A stretch of DNA of 35,317 nucleotides. It comes from Streptomyces tardus (lineage in GTDB: Bacteria; Actinomycetota; Actinomycetes; Streptomycetales; Streptomycetaceae). Every line of letters starts with the position of its first letter. The stretch's first letter is position 1. Made by a program: the position numbers and the translations under genes. Positions 15,147 to 22,296 of this stretch are shown here, piece after piece. The notes beneath the pieces are model-generated. The model made no database searches and was not told the DNA's origin. It saw only the letters and a list, made by a program, of their open reading frames with translations. The stretch spans positions 4,725,858-4,761,174 of the forward strand of contig NZ_JAELVF020000001.1 in assembly GCF_018101125.2 (NCBI RefSeq). Reading direction: 5' to 3'.

Positions 15147-15713
15147 ATGCGCTGCCGTCTGACGCTGCTGACCGCCGCCCGCAGCTCCGCCCTGCTCGAC
15201 GCACGCTTCGACGACGACCGACCGCTGGACCACGCCGGCTGGCAGGAGATCCACTACCGCGCGCCGGTGCTGCACGGACTCGCCGCCGCCGGGCTGCGCT
15301 ACCGCTCGCCCACCGAACGGTGCCGCGAGACCGGTCACGCGCTGGGCCTCGCCCCGCTCGCCCAACCGGCCCTGCGCGACTGCGACATGGGCCGCTGGCG
15401 CGGTCGTACGCTGCGCGAGGTCGCCGCGGCCGAACCGGAGGCCTTCGACGCCTGGTTGGCAGACCCCAGGGCCGCTCCGCACGGCGGCGAGACACTGACC
15501 GGTTTCATCACCCGGATAGGCGGCTGGCTGGACACCCGGCCGCTGGAGGAAGACGGCTGGATGATGGCGGTCGCGGAACCGGCCGTCGTACGCGCCGCGC
15601 TCTGCTACGCGCTGCGCGTACCTCCCGATACGTACTGGCGCATCGACGCGCACGCCCTGGCGACCGTCACCCTCACCGGCAGCCCGCGGAACTGGTGCCT
15701 GTCCTGCGACTGA
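15147..15713 (+). CDS. Histidine-phosphatase-fold protein lacking catalytic histidines
   Basis: 188 residues that follow the phosphoglycerate-mutase/histidine-phosphatase scheme: DDDRPLDHAGWQE, LRYRSPTERCRETGHALGL, LRDCDMGRWRGRTLREVAAA, a PHGGETLTGFITRIGGWL helix and MMAVAEPAVVRAALCYAL. In active enzymes the N-terminal motif is RHG and the C-terminal one is SHGGVIR. Here they read TAARSS and AEPAVVR, so both catalytic histidines are absent. The protein is therefore probably a pseudoenzyme with a binding role. I recall similarly altered relatives in other Streptomyces, so this is likely a conserved subfamily and not decay. A 46-residue membrane protein gene follows 65 bases downstream. The ATG is fixed by the leaderless promoter. 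Confidence 0.82.
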   Translation: MRCRLTLLTAARSSALLDARFDDDRPLDHAGWQEIHYRAPVLHGLAAAGLRYRSPTERCRETGHALGLAPLAQPALRDCDMGRWRGRTLREVAAAEPEAFDAWLADPRAAPHGGETLTGFITRIGGWLDTRPLEEDGWMMAVAEPAVVRAALCYALRVPPDTYWRIDAHALATVTLTGSPRNWCLSCD

Positions 15714-15756
15714 CCCCCGGGTGCGGTGCCGCCGATGCCCTCCTGCCAGACCGGGT

Positions 15757-15771
15757 ACGCTCCACTACGCT
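15757..15771 (+). promoter_or_regulatory. -10 box of the small membrane protein gene
   Basis: TACGCT occurs at 15766-15771 and nearly adjacent a second time just upstream (from 15756). The ATG at 15779 is eight bases after the downstream copy, and no Shine-Dalgarno sequence is present, so the message is probably leaderless. Confidence 0.4.
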
Positions 15772-15778
15772 TTCAGTC

Positions 15779-15919
15779 ATGTCCCGACACTCGCGCGAAC
15801 CACTGTTCGTCTACTGGCGTTTCGGGGGTGGCTGGATCGTCAACCACCGCAACCCGCTCGGCCTGGCGTTCATCATCGCGCTCGCCTGCGGCCTGCTGCT
15901 CCTGCTGATCACGCTCTGA
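15779..15919 (+). CDS. 46-residue single-pass membrane protein
   Basis: A short gene not recognised by family. The product has a polar, basic N-terminal half (MSRHSREPLFVYWRFGGGWI then VNHRNPLG) and one strong transmembrane segment, LAFIIALACGLLLLLITL, that runs to the last residue, so there is no C-terminal soluble domain. The basic half predicts a cytoplasmic N-terminus. Evidence that it is real: a TACGCT -10 at leaderless distance from the ATG, a clean hydrophobic segment, and a stop 141 bases later. A possible functional link with the phosphatase-like protein just upstream rests on proximity only. Confidence 0.65.
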   Translation: MSRHSREPLFVYWRFGGGWIVNHRNPLGLAFIIALACGLLLLLITL

Positions 15920-16089
15920 CCGCGCCGCCCGCACCCGCACCTGGCGCGCACCTGCGCCCGGCGCGCACCCGCAACAGGCGCGCACCCGCGCCCGGCTCGC
16001 GCGTCGTCCGTGCTCGATACCCGCGCGAGGGACCGTCCCGCCCACCGCGTGCCACCGCCCGGCCGTGTCGTACTCCCGCGGGGCGGCCG

Positions 16090-17040
16090 TCAGTCGTCCA
16101 GGCCGCCGGCGAACGGCATCGCCGGCCACTGCTCCAGCGCCGGCTTCAAGTAGTCGGCCAGCACGGGGAGTTGGGGTACGAGTGTGAGGGTGGCGACCAC
16201 CCGGAGCATGCCGACCGCGTCGACGAAGCGCTGGACCCGCGGGTCCAGCGGGCGCAGGCCGTTGCGCTCCGCGCCCCGGTCGTACGCCGCGCCCAGCTCC
16301 GCGCCGAGCGAGGCCAGATCCCATTCGGCGGGGCCCAGGGTGATCAACTCGAAGTCGGCGAAGCGGTGGCCGTCGACGCCCTGGAAGATGTTCGCGGGCG
16401 GGCAGTCGCCGTGCACCGGGCGCAACTCCACGCCCGGGAACGCCTCCTCGAACGCGGCGCGCGACCGCACCAGCGGCCCCAACACCTCCCACTCCCGGCG
16501 CGCCCGGTCCAGCAGGGAGGGGGCGATCAGATCGGTGCGGCCCTCCAGCCGGTCCAGGCCGATCTCGACGTAGTGCGGTTCGGCGGCGGAGAGAAAGGCC
16601 AGCTCGCCTGGGTACTCCCGCAGCGCCGCGTGCAGCTCTGCGGTGAGCTCGGCGTTCCTCGCGTAGTCGGGCTCCGCATCCCGGTCCTCCTCCAGGAACT
16701 CCCAGAACGTCATCGAGAAGCCGTCGCGCTGCACCGGTTCGGCCGGGACCAGCGGGCTGGGCGGCACGACCGGCGTCCCCCGGTCCGCCAACCAGCGCGT
16801 CACCGCCAGTTCGTCGCGCTGGCGGCGGGCCAGCGAGACGAGGTCGGTCGACTCCGGCAGCACGGTGGGCACCCGGGCCACCACCGGTGAGGGGGCGAGG
16901 TGGACGACCACGGAGAAGACGTCGTGCAGCACTCTGGCGTCCGTCACGGTGAGGCCCAGCTCCCGCCCGGCGGCCACGGCCGCCTCCACCGCGGAGGCGG
17001 TGCGGTCGGCGAGCTGCTGCGGAGTCGCGAGATCGGTCAT
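16090..17040 (-). CDS. APH/Mph-type phosphotransferase
   Basis: A 316-residue kinase of the aminoglycoside/macrolide phosphotransferase fold, which phosphorylates hydroxyls of antibiotics or small metabolites with ATP or GTP. The N-lobe strands include SVVVHLAPSPVVARVP; the hinge region is MTFWEFLEEDRD. The catalytic loop is HGDCPPANIF (H210, D212, N217), followed by FADFELITLGPAEWDLA, where D229 is the metal-binding aspartate. The second part resembles macrolide 2'-phosphotransferase-like proteins of Streptomyces, but the substrate cannot be read from sequence. AAAGGA lies nine bases before the ATG. It is transcribed divergently from rox and shares an upstream region that contains a rifamycin-associated element, so an antibiotic-related job is plausible. 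Confidence 0.88.
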   Translation of the reverse strand: MTDLATPQQLADRTASAVEAAVAAGRELGLTVTDARVLHDVFSVVVHLAPSPVVARVPTVLPESTDLVSLARRQRDELAVTRWLADRGTPVVPPSPLVPAEPVQRDGFSMTFWEFLEEDRDAEPDYARNAELTAELHAALREYPGELAFLSAAEPHYVEIGLDRLEGRTDLIAPSLLDRARREWEVLGPLVRSRAAFEEAFPGVELRPVHGDCPPANIFQGVDGHRFADFELITLGPAEWDLASLGAELGAAYDRGAERNGLRPLDPRVQRFVDAVGMLRVVATLTLVPQLPVLADYLKPALEQWPAMPFAGGLDD

Positions 17041-17368
17041 GACGCGATCCTTTCACGGGTGTTCGCGCTCGTTCGAACGGCCGGCTCCGGCCGCGGCCTG
17101 CCTCTCCGGCCGCGGCGGGGGACCGGTCGAAGGAGCCGCCACAGGGCTTCGCACTGTCGGTGCGGACAGAGGCAAGGGCGCTGGGCCGCTCGCCGGGAAA
17201 TCCGTTGCGGGTGGATGGCTCTTCGGCCCGCGGCACAGGGTCTCGGCCGTGCTCGGCCCCCGCGGGGCGAAAGACGTGGCGGGCGTACGGGCCGTCCGCG
17301 AGCGCGGAGACCGGCGGGGCCGGAACACCCGTACGACACCGGCGCAACGGGGCCCTGACAACACAGAA
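17041..17368. other. Shared upstream region of the APH-type gene and rox (first part)
   Basis: No gene is evident; translations in all frames are low-complexity Arg/Pro/Gly sequence. A 10-bp palindrome (17070-17079) lies 30 bases upstream of the kinase start and could be an operator. The whole divergent gap is 557 bases, large for this genome. Confidence 0.5.
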
Positions 17369-17392
17369 GGCAAGGAGCGCGCGCTCCTTGCC
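17369..17392. repeat. 24-bp perfect palindrome next to the RAE
   Basis: Two perfect 12-base arms meet at 17380/17381. The outer part (GGCAAGG...CCTTGCC) shares GCAAGG with the nearby rifamycin-associated element, 23 bases downstream. It could be an operator, a second RAE-like site or a hairpin in an upstream transcript. Confidence 0.7.
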
Positions 17393-17415
17393 ACTCTCAA
17401 GGTACAGCGCACAGG

Positions 17416-17434
17416 GGGGCTTGCGGCAAGGCCC
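17416..17434. promoter_or_regulatory. Rifamycin-associated element (RAE)
   Basis: Bases 17416-17434 read GGGGCTTGCGGCAAGGCCC, identical to the 19-bp inverted repeat that I know from the literature as the RAE, found upstream of rifamycin-inactivating and helicase-like resistance genes in actinomycetes and needed for rifamycin-responsive expression. Here it is embedded in a longer imperfect palindrome: 17411-17423 pairs with 17427-17439 with a single G-G mismatch. It lies 163 bases before the rox start and about 375 bases before the divergent kinase start. Confidence 0.9.
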
Positions 17435-17554
17435 CCTGTACGGCGCAGAATCGTCGCTCGAAGCCGGTAACCGCGTATTCGCACCTTTGTGAGGATTGCG
17501 CGTTCTGCGGTGGTCTGGCGCAGGTCCGACCGGTGTCCGTGTACGAGGTTCCAA

Positions 17555-17574
17555 GGCGCTCTCTCGAGGGCGCC
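17555..17574 (+). promoter_or_regulatory. Hairpin in the rox leader
   Basis: An 8-bp stem (17555-17562 with 17567-17574, one G-U) with a CTCG loop ends 23 bases before the rox ATG, just upstream of the ribosome-binding region. Possible mRNA stabiliser or translational control; role unknown. Confidence 0.35.
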
Positions 17575-17597
17575 ACGGAGCCCGGGGTGGGGGTTCG

Positions 17598-19085
17598 ATG
17601 TACGACGTGATCGTGATCGGCTGCGGGCCGACCGGTCTGATGCTGGCCGCGGAGTTGCGACTGCGCGGTCGCCGGGTGCTGGTGCTGGAGAGGCTGGCCG
17701 AGCCGACGGGGGAGGTGCGGGCGCTCGGCCTGCATGTGCGAAGCATCGAGATCATGGATCAGCGCGGGCTGTTGGAGAAGTTCCTCGCCGAGGGGACGCA
17801 GCACCGCCTCGGCGGGATGTTCGCCGGTATCGGCAGCCACTGGCCGTCGGATCTGGACACCGCGCACTCCTATGTGCTGGGCATCCAGCAGCCCGCCACC
17901 GAGCGGCTGCTGCTGGAGCACGCGGTGGGCCTCGGTGTCGAGATCCGCCGCGGCAGCGAGGTGACCGGTGTCGAGCAGGACGCGGAGGCGGTGACCGTCG
18001 AGCTGTCCGCTCCGGACGCCGCACGGGGCCCGGGTTCCGGGAGTACCCGGCTGCGGGCGCGGTACGTGGTGGGGTGCGACGGTGGGCGCAGTACGGTTCG
18101 CAAGCTGCTGGGTGTCGGCTTCCCCGGTGAACCCAGCCGCGTCGAGTCGCTGTTGAGCGAGATCCGGCTGACCGCGACGGCGCAGGAGCTGGAGGCGGTG
18201 ACGGCCGAGGTGCGCAAGACCGAGCGGCGCTTCGGCGGCATGCACCTGGCCGACGGGTCGTACCGCTTCCTGGTGCCGGCCGAGGGTGTCGCCGAGGACC
18301 GCAGCGTCGCGCCGACGCTGGAGGAGTTCCGGCGGCAGTTGCGGGCGTACGGCGGTACGGATCTCGGGGCGCATTCGCCGAGGTGGATCTCGCGTTTCGG
18401 GGATGCAACGCGGTTGGCCGAGCGTTACCGGGTGGGCCGGGTGCTGCTGGCGGGCGACGCCGCGCACATCCACCCGCCGACGGGCGGGCAGGGGCTCAAC
18501 CTCGGTGTCCAGGACGCCTTCAACCTCGGCTGGAAGCTGGCCTCGGTCGTCGGGGGCCGTACACCCGAGAGCCTGCTGGACACCTACGAGAGCGAACGCC
18601 GTCCCGTCGCGGAAGCAGTTCTGGACAACACCCGGGCGCAGATGCACCTGATGTCGTCCGACGCCGGTGCGCGGGCGGTGCGCCGACTCCTCGTCGAGCT
18701 GGCCGGGTTCGACGAGGTCAACCGGTATCTGATCGAGAAAATCACCGCCCTCGGGATCCGCTACGACCTCGACGGCGGACACGAGCTGGTCGGCCTGCGG
18801 CTGCGTGATCTGCCCCTCGGGCGCGGCCGGCTGTACGGGCTGATGCACGCCGGGCGCGGGCTGCTGCTCGACCCGGCCGGGAGCCTGTCGGCGGCGGGCT
18901 GGGAGGGCCGCGTGGACCATGTGGTGGACGCGGGCGCGGAGTTGGGCGCGCCCGCCGTATTGCTGCGGCCCGACGGGTACGTCGCCTGGGCCGGCGAGGA
19001 CCTCGGGGAGCTGCGCTCCCGGCTGACCCGCTGGTTCGGCGCCCCCGACCCGGCCCCCGCGGACCTGCCTGACCGGGCCGACTGA
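17598..19085 (+). CDS. rox: Rifampin monooxygenase (FAD-dependent)
   Basis: 495-residue class A flavoprotein monooxygenase. Rox enzymes use NADPH and oxygen to hydroxylate the rifamycin naphthoquinone, which opens the ansa ring and inactivates the drug. Motifs: the FAD dinucleotide fold GxGxxG (VIGCGPTGLMLAAELRLRGR), the DG motif GCDGGRSTVRKLLGVGFPGE (159-178), and the GD motif GDAAHIHPPTGGQGLNLGVQ (286-305). Stretches such as VRALGLHVRSIE, SPRWISRFGDATR, NRYLIEKITALG and GRVDHVVDAGAEL match what I recall of the characterised S. venezuelae Rox, including the C-terminal thioredoxin-like domain. A short Ser/Gly insert lies near 138-150. The ATG at 17598 is chosen since Rox proteins begin M-[FY]-DVI; GGTGGGGG precedes it. 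The RAE upstream strongly supports the specific identity over a generic aromatic hydroxylase. Confidence 0.9.
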   Translation: MYDVIVIGCGPTGLMLAAELRLRGRRVLVLERLAEPTGEVRALGLHVRSIEIMDQRGLLEKFLAEGTQHRLGGMFAGIGSHWPSDLDTAHSYVLGIQQPATERLLLEHAVGLGVEIRRGSEVTGVEQDAEAVTVELSAPDAARGPGSGSTRLRARYVVGCDGGRSTVRKLLGVGFPGEPSRVESLLSEIRLTATAQELEAVTAEVRKTERRFGGMHLADGSYRFLVPAEGVAEDRSVAPTLEEFRRQLRAYGGTDLGAHSPRWISRFGDATRLAERYRVGRVLLAGDAAHIHPPTGGQGLNLGVQDAFNLGWKLASVVGGRTPESLLDTYESERRPVAEAVLDNTRAQMHLMSSDAGARAVRRLLVELAGFDEVNRYLIEKITALGIRYDLDGGHELVGLRLRDLPLGRGRLYGLMHAGRGLLLDPAGSLSAAGWEGRVDHVVDAGAELGAPAVLLRPDGYVAWAGEDLGELRSRLTRWFGAPDPAPADLPDRAD

Positions 19086-19137
19086 GCCGCACTCAGCACG
19101 CCGTCCGTCCTTCTGTCCGTCACACGTGGCGTCCGCC

Positions 19138-19180
19138 GCCCGACCGACGCGTGACGCCCGACCGACGCGTGACGCCCGAC
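19138..19180. repeat. 18-bp tandem repeat
   Basis: The unit CGACCGACGCGTGACGCC occurs twice without gap (19141-19158, 19159-19176) with partial flanking matches. It lies in the 207-base gap between the convergent rox and RibD-like genes, which otherwise holds no clear terminator. Likely a replication-slippage repeat. Confidence 0.85.
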
Positions 19181-19292
19181 GGGCCGGACGGCAGCGGCTC
19201 CGCGAGGCGCGGCACAAGCGCCCTCCGCCCACCGGTTCTGCTCGGCGCCCTCCCGCGTCGTGGTCGCCCGCGGGCGGGGCGGTGCCCGTGCG

Positions 19293-19898
19293 TCACGCGG
19301 GGGCGCCGAGCGGCGGGTGCTCAAGCACCCGGGGCGTGTACTCGACGAGTTGGATGCCGCCGTCGAAGGTGCGGTGCTCGATCATCTCCAGCGCGACGTC
19401 CGGGTAGCCGTCGTAGATGCGTTCCGCTCCCGTGGCGCCGGTGATGACGGGGAACATCACGACCCGGAACCGGTCGACGAGCCCGGCGCGCAGCAGGGAC
19501 CGGCACAGGCTCAGGCTGCCGATCGTGCTGAGGAGGCCCGTGCCGCTGGACTTCATCGCACGGACCGCCTCGACGGCGTCGTCACGGACGAGCGTGGAGT
19601 TGGCCCACGTCAGCGGCGCCTCGAGGGAGGAGGAGAAGACCACCTTGGTCGCCCGGGTGAGCCCGTCGACGGAGTCCTCCTCCTCGGGCCTGAACTCGTC
19701 CTGGCCGTCCGGGACTTCGCCGGCGGCGAAGCCCGACATCAGTCGGTAGGTGTTCGCCCCCATCAGGTGGGTGGCCTCCGGCTGTTCGCCGAGCCACGCG
19801 AGGTACTCCGGGCCTTCCAGGCCCCAGAACCCGGGCCATCCCTCACCCGAGGCAAAGCCGTCGAGCGAGGTGATGAAGTCGACGAGAAGCTCCGACAT
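19293..19898 (-). CDS. Dihydrofolate reductase-like/RibD C-terminal family protein
   Basis: 201 residues with the RibD_C/DHFR-like reductase fold: LLVDFITSLDGFASGEGWPG at the N-terminus, ATHLMGANTYRLMSGF (substrate/NADPH strand and helix), KVVFSSSLEAPLTWANSTLV, the GTGLLSTIGSLSLCRSLLRA nucleotide-binding loop and LVDRFRVVMFPVITGATGAE. Family members reduce folate, riboflavin precursors or unknown substrates with NADPH; many stand-alone actinobacterial copies have no known function. GGAAAGGA sits about eight bases before the ATG. It converges on rox and is divergent from argC. A role in antifolate or rifamycin response is possible from location but not shown. Confidence 0.9.
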   Translation of the reverse strand: MSELLVDFITSLDGFASGEGWPGFWGLEGPEYLAWLGEQPEATHLMGANTYRLMSGFAAGEVPDGQDEFRPEEEDSVDGLTRATKVVFSSSLEAPLTWANSTLVRDDAVEAVRAMKSSGTGLLSTIGSLSLCRSLLRAGLVDRFRVVMFPVITGATGAERIYDGYPDVALEMIEHRTFDGGIQLVEYTPRVLEHPPLGAPA

Positions 19899-20066
19899 GG
19901 TGGTGTCCTTTCCTGGAGTGTCGGCTGTACGGACCGGACGGCGGCCGGAAACTCATCGGCGCCGCCGCTGCCGCCCCGACTGCCGCGGGCCGGCTCCCGC
20001 GCACCGCCCGGCGGCCGGTCCGGCACGCTCGGTCACAGACACCTTGTGTCACCTGCTGAGATGTCG

Positions 20067-20096
20067 ATTGCATAGAAGTGCATCGCTTCGTATAGT
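20067..20096 (+). promoter_or_regulatory. argC promoter with overlapping ARG box
   Basis: TTGCAT (20068-20073) and TATAGT (20091-20096), with a 17-bp spacer, make one of the best promoters in the window. Two TGCAT half-sites (20069-20073, 20079-20083) are one helical turn apart and cover the -35 and upstream spacer, the expected arrangement of a Streptomyces ARG box bound by the ArgR/AhrC repressor. Arginine-bound ArgR would block polymerase here. Confidence 0.8.
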
Positions 20097-20119
20097 CATG
20101 CTGTCTCAAGGGAGGAACG

Positions 20120-21148
20120 ATGACGGTACGTGTAGCGGTGGCGGGGGCGAGCGGGTACGCGGGCGGTGAGCTGCTGCGTCTGCTCGTCCAGCATCCACGG
20201 GTGGAGATCGGGGCGCTGACCGCCGGATCCAACGCGGGGCAGCGACTGGGCGCGTTGCAGCCGGCGCTGCGACCTCTCGCCGACCGAGTGCTGGAGCCCA
20301 CCACCGCGGAAGTGCTGGCGGGGCACGACGCTGTCTTTCTCGCCCTGCCGCACGGCCGGTCCGCCGAGCTCGCCGGCCTGCTCGACGACCGGACGGTAAT
20401 CGTCGACTGCGGCGCCGACTTCCGGTTGGTCGACGCAGCCGCCTGGCAGCGCTGGTACGACACCCCGCACGCCGGCACCTGGCCGTACGGACTGCCCGAA
20501 CTGCCCGGCGCGCGCGAGCGGTTGCGCGGCGCCAGGCGCATCGCCGTGCCGGGTTGCTACCCGACCGCCGTGACGCTCGCACTGGCCCCCGCGTACGCGG
20601 CCGGGCTGGTCGAACCGGAGGCCGTGGTCGTTGCGGCGACCGGCACCTCGGGAGCGGGCAAAGCGCTCAAACCGCATCTGCTGGGCAGCGAGGTGATGGG
20701 CTCGATGAGCCCCTACGGCGTCGGCGGTGTGCACCGGCACACCCCGGAGATGGCGCAGAACCTCTCCGCGGCGGCCGGCCGGCCGGTGAGCGTCTCCTTC
20801 ACCCCCACCCTCGCGCCGATGTCCCGCGGCATCCTCGCCACCAGCAGTGCGAAGGCGCTGCCCGGGCTCACCCCCGACCGGTTGCGCGAGACGTACGAGA
20901 AGGCCTACGCCGACGAGCCGTTCGTCGACCTGCTGCCGCCGGGCCAGTGGCCCTCCACCGCGGCGGTCCACGGCTCCAACTCGGTGCTGCTCCAGGTCGC
21001 CCACGATCCGGACGCGGGTCGGGCCGTCGTCGTCAGCGCCGTGGACAACCTCACCAAGGGCACCGCCGGCGGCGCGGTGCAGAGCATGAACCTCGCCCTC
21101 GGGCTCCCCGAGGAGCTCGGACTTCCCACGATCGGAGTGGCACCGTGA
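20120..21148 (+). CDS. argC: N-acetyl-gamma-glutamyl-phosphate reductase
   Basis: 342-residue NADPH enzyme that reduces N-acetylglutamyl-5-phosphate to the semialdehyde, third step of arginine synthesis. The Rossmann start is VRVAVAGASGYAGGELLRLL, the catalytic cysteine is C146 in IAVPGCYPTAVTLAL, and GVGGVHRHTPEM carries the active-site histidine region. Length is typical. GGAGG (20111-20115) precedes the ATG by four bases. It is the first gene of argCJBDR; its TGA overlaps the argJ GTG by four bases. Expression should follow the ARG box just upstream. Confidence 0.98.
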   Translation: MTVRVAVAGASGYAGGELLRLLVQHPRVEIGALTAGSNAGQRLGALQPALRPLADRVLEPTTAEVLAGHDAVFLALPHGRSAELAGLLDDRTVIVDCGADFRLVDAAAWQRWYDTPHAGTWPYGLPELPGARERLRGARRIAVPGCYPTAVTLALAPAYAAGLVEPEAVVVAATGTSGAGKALKPHLLGSEVMGSMSPYGVGGVHRHTPEMAQNLSAAAGRPVSVSFTPTLAPMSRGILATSSAKALPGLTPDRLRETYEKAYADEPFVDLLPPGQWPSTAAVHGSNSVLLQVAHDPDAGRAVVVSAVDNLTKGTAGGAVQSMNLALGLPEELGLPTIGVAP

Positions 21149-22296
21149 GCGTGACCGCCGCGAAGGGATTCACGGCAGCGGGTATCGCTGCCGGGATCAA
21201 GGAGAACGGCAACCCGGACCTGGCTCTGGTGGTCAACGGGGGGCCGCGCCTGGACGCCGCCGGGGTCTTCACCAGCAACCGCGTCAAGGCGGCACCGGTC
21301 CTCTGGTCCGAGCAGGTGCTGCGCGGCGGGCAGGTCTCCGCGGTCGTCCTCAACTCCGGGGGCGCCAACGCCTGTACGGGTGCGCCCGGCTTCCAGGACA
21401 CCCACGCGACCGCCGAGCGGGTCGCCGGGGCGCTGGGACAGAGCGCGGCCGAGGTCGCCGTCGCCTCCACCGGGCTGATCGGCCTGCGGCTGCCGATGGA
21501 CAGCCTGCTGGCCGGTGTCGACACCGCCGCCGAGTCGCTCTCCCCGCACGGCGGCGAGAAGGCCGCCATCGCCATCAAGACCACCGACAGCGTGCACAAG
21601 ACCGCGGTCGTCGAAGCGGCCGGCTACACGGTGGGCGGGATGGCCAAGGGCGCCGGCATGCTGGCGCCCGGCCTCGCCACCATGCTCGTCGTGCTCACCA
21701 CCGACGCCGAGGTACCGGCGGCCGAGCTGGACTCCGCGCTGCGCGCCGCCACCCGCACCACCTTCGACCGGGTCGACTCCGACGGCTGCATGTCCACCAA
21801 CGACACGGTGCTGCTCCTGGCCTCCGGCGCCTCCGAAGTGCGCCCGGAGCAGGCCGAGTTCGCCGAGGCGGTACGCGCCCTCTGCGCGGATCTGGCGCTC
21901 CAGCTCGTAAGGGACGCCGAGGGCGCGTCCAAGGACATCCGGATCGAGGTGGTCGGCGCCGCGAGCGAGGACGAGGCCGTCGAAGTCGGCCGCTCGATCG
22001 CCCGCAACAACCTGCTCAAATGCGCGCTGCACGGCGAGGACCCCAACTGGGGCCGCGTGCTTTCCGCGATCGGCACCACCTCGGCGACCTTCGACCCGGA
22101 CGAGCTGAACGTGGCCATCAACGACGTCTGGGTCTGCCGCAAGGGCCAGGTGGGTGAGGACCGTTCGCTGGTGGACATGCGCTACCGCGAGGTGCGCATC
22201 ACCGCCGACCTGGCCGCCGGCCAGGAGACCGCGGTGATCTGGACCAACGATCTGACCGCCGACTACGTCCACGAGAACAGCGCGTACTCCTCATGA
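21145..22296 (+). CDS. argJ: Bifunctional ornithine acetyltransferase/N-acetylglutamate synthase
   Basis: 383 residues. ArgJ moves the acetyl group from N-acetylornithine to glutamate, recycling it, and in bifunctional forms also uses acetyl-CoA. The self-cleavage site is visible in MAKGAGMLAPGLATMLVVLT: the chain breaks between A178 and T179, and T179 becomes the nucleophile of the beta subunit. Other family blocks are LNSGGANACTG, the oxyanion-hole region ASTGLIGLRLPM, and GRSIARNNLLKCALHGEDPN. The start is a GTG in GTGA, overlapping the argC stop, which indicates translational coupling. The C-terminus ends NSAYSS, and the argB ATG overlaps its stop. Confidence 0.97.
   Translation: MSVTAAKGFTAAGIAAGIKENGNPDLALVVNGGPRLDAAGVFTSNRVKAAPVLWSEQVLRGGQVSAVVLNSGGANACTGAPGFQDTHATAERVAGALGQSAAEVAVASTGLIGLRLPMDSLLAGVDTAAESLSPHGGEKAAIAIKTTDSVHKTAVVEAAGYTVGGMAKGAGMLAPGLATMLVVLTTDAEVPAAELDSALRAATRTTFDRVDSDGCMSTNDTVLLLASGASEVRPEQAEFAEAVRALCADLALQLVRDAEGASKDIRIEVVGAASEDEAVEVGRSIARNNLLKCALHGEDPNWGRVLSAIGTTSATFDPDELNVAINDVWVCRKGQVGEDRSLVDMRYREVRITADLAAGQETAVIWTNDLTADYVHENSAYSS

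Noticed and set aside
17061..17079. LexA/SOS box near the kinase start
   Set aside because: The site is a compact 10-bp palindrome without the four-base spacer between GAAC and GTTC expected for actinobacterial LexA.
17053..17484. 143-codon minus-strand frame between the kinase and rox
   Set aside because: Low-complexity Arg/Pro/Ser translation, overlaps the RAE and palindrome, no ribosome-binding site.
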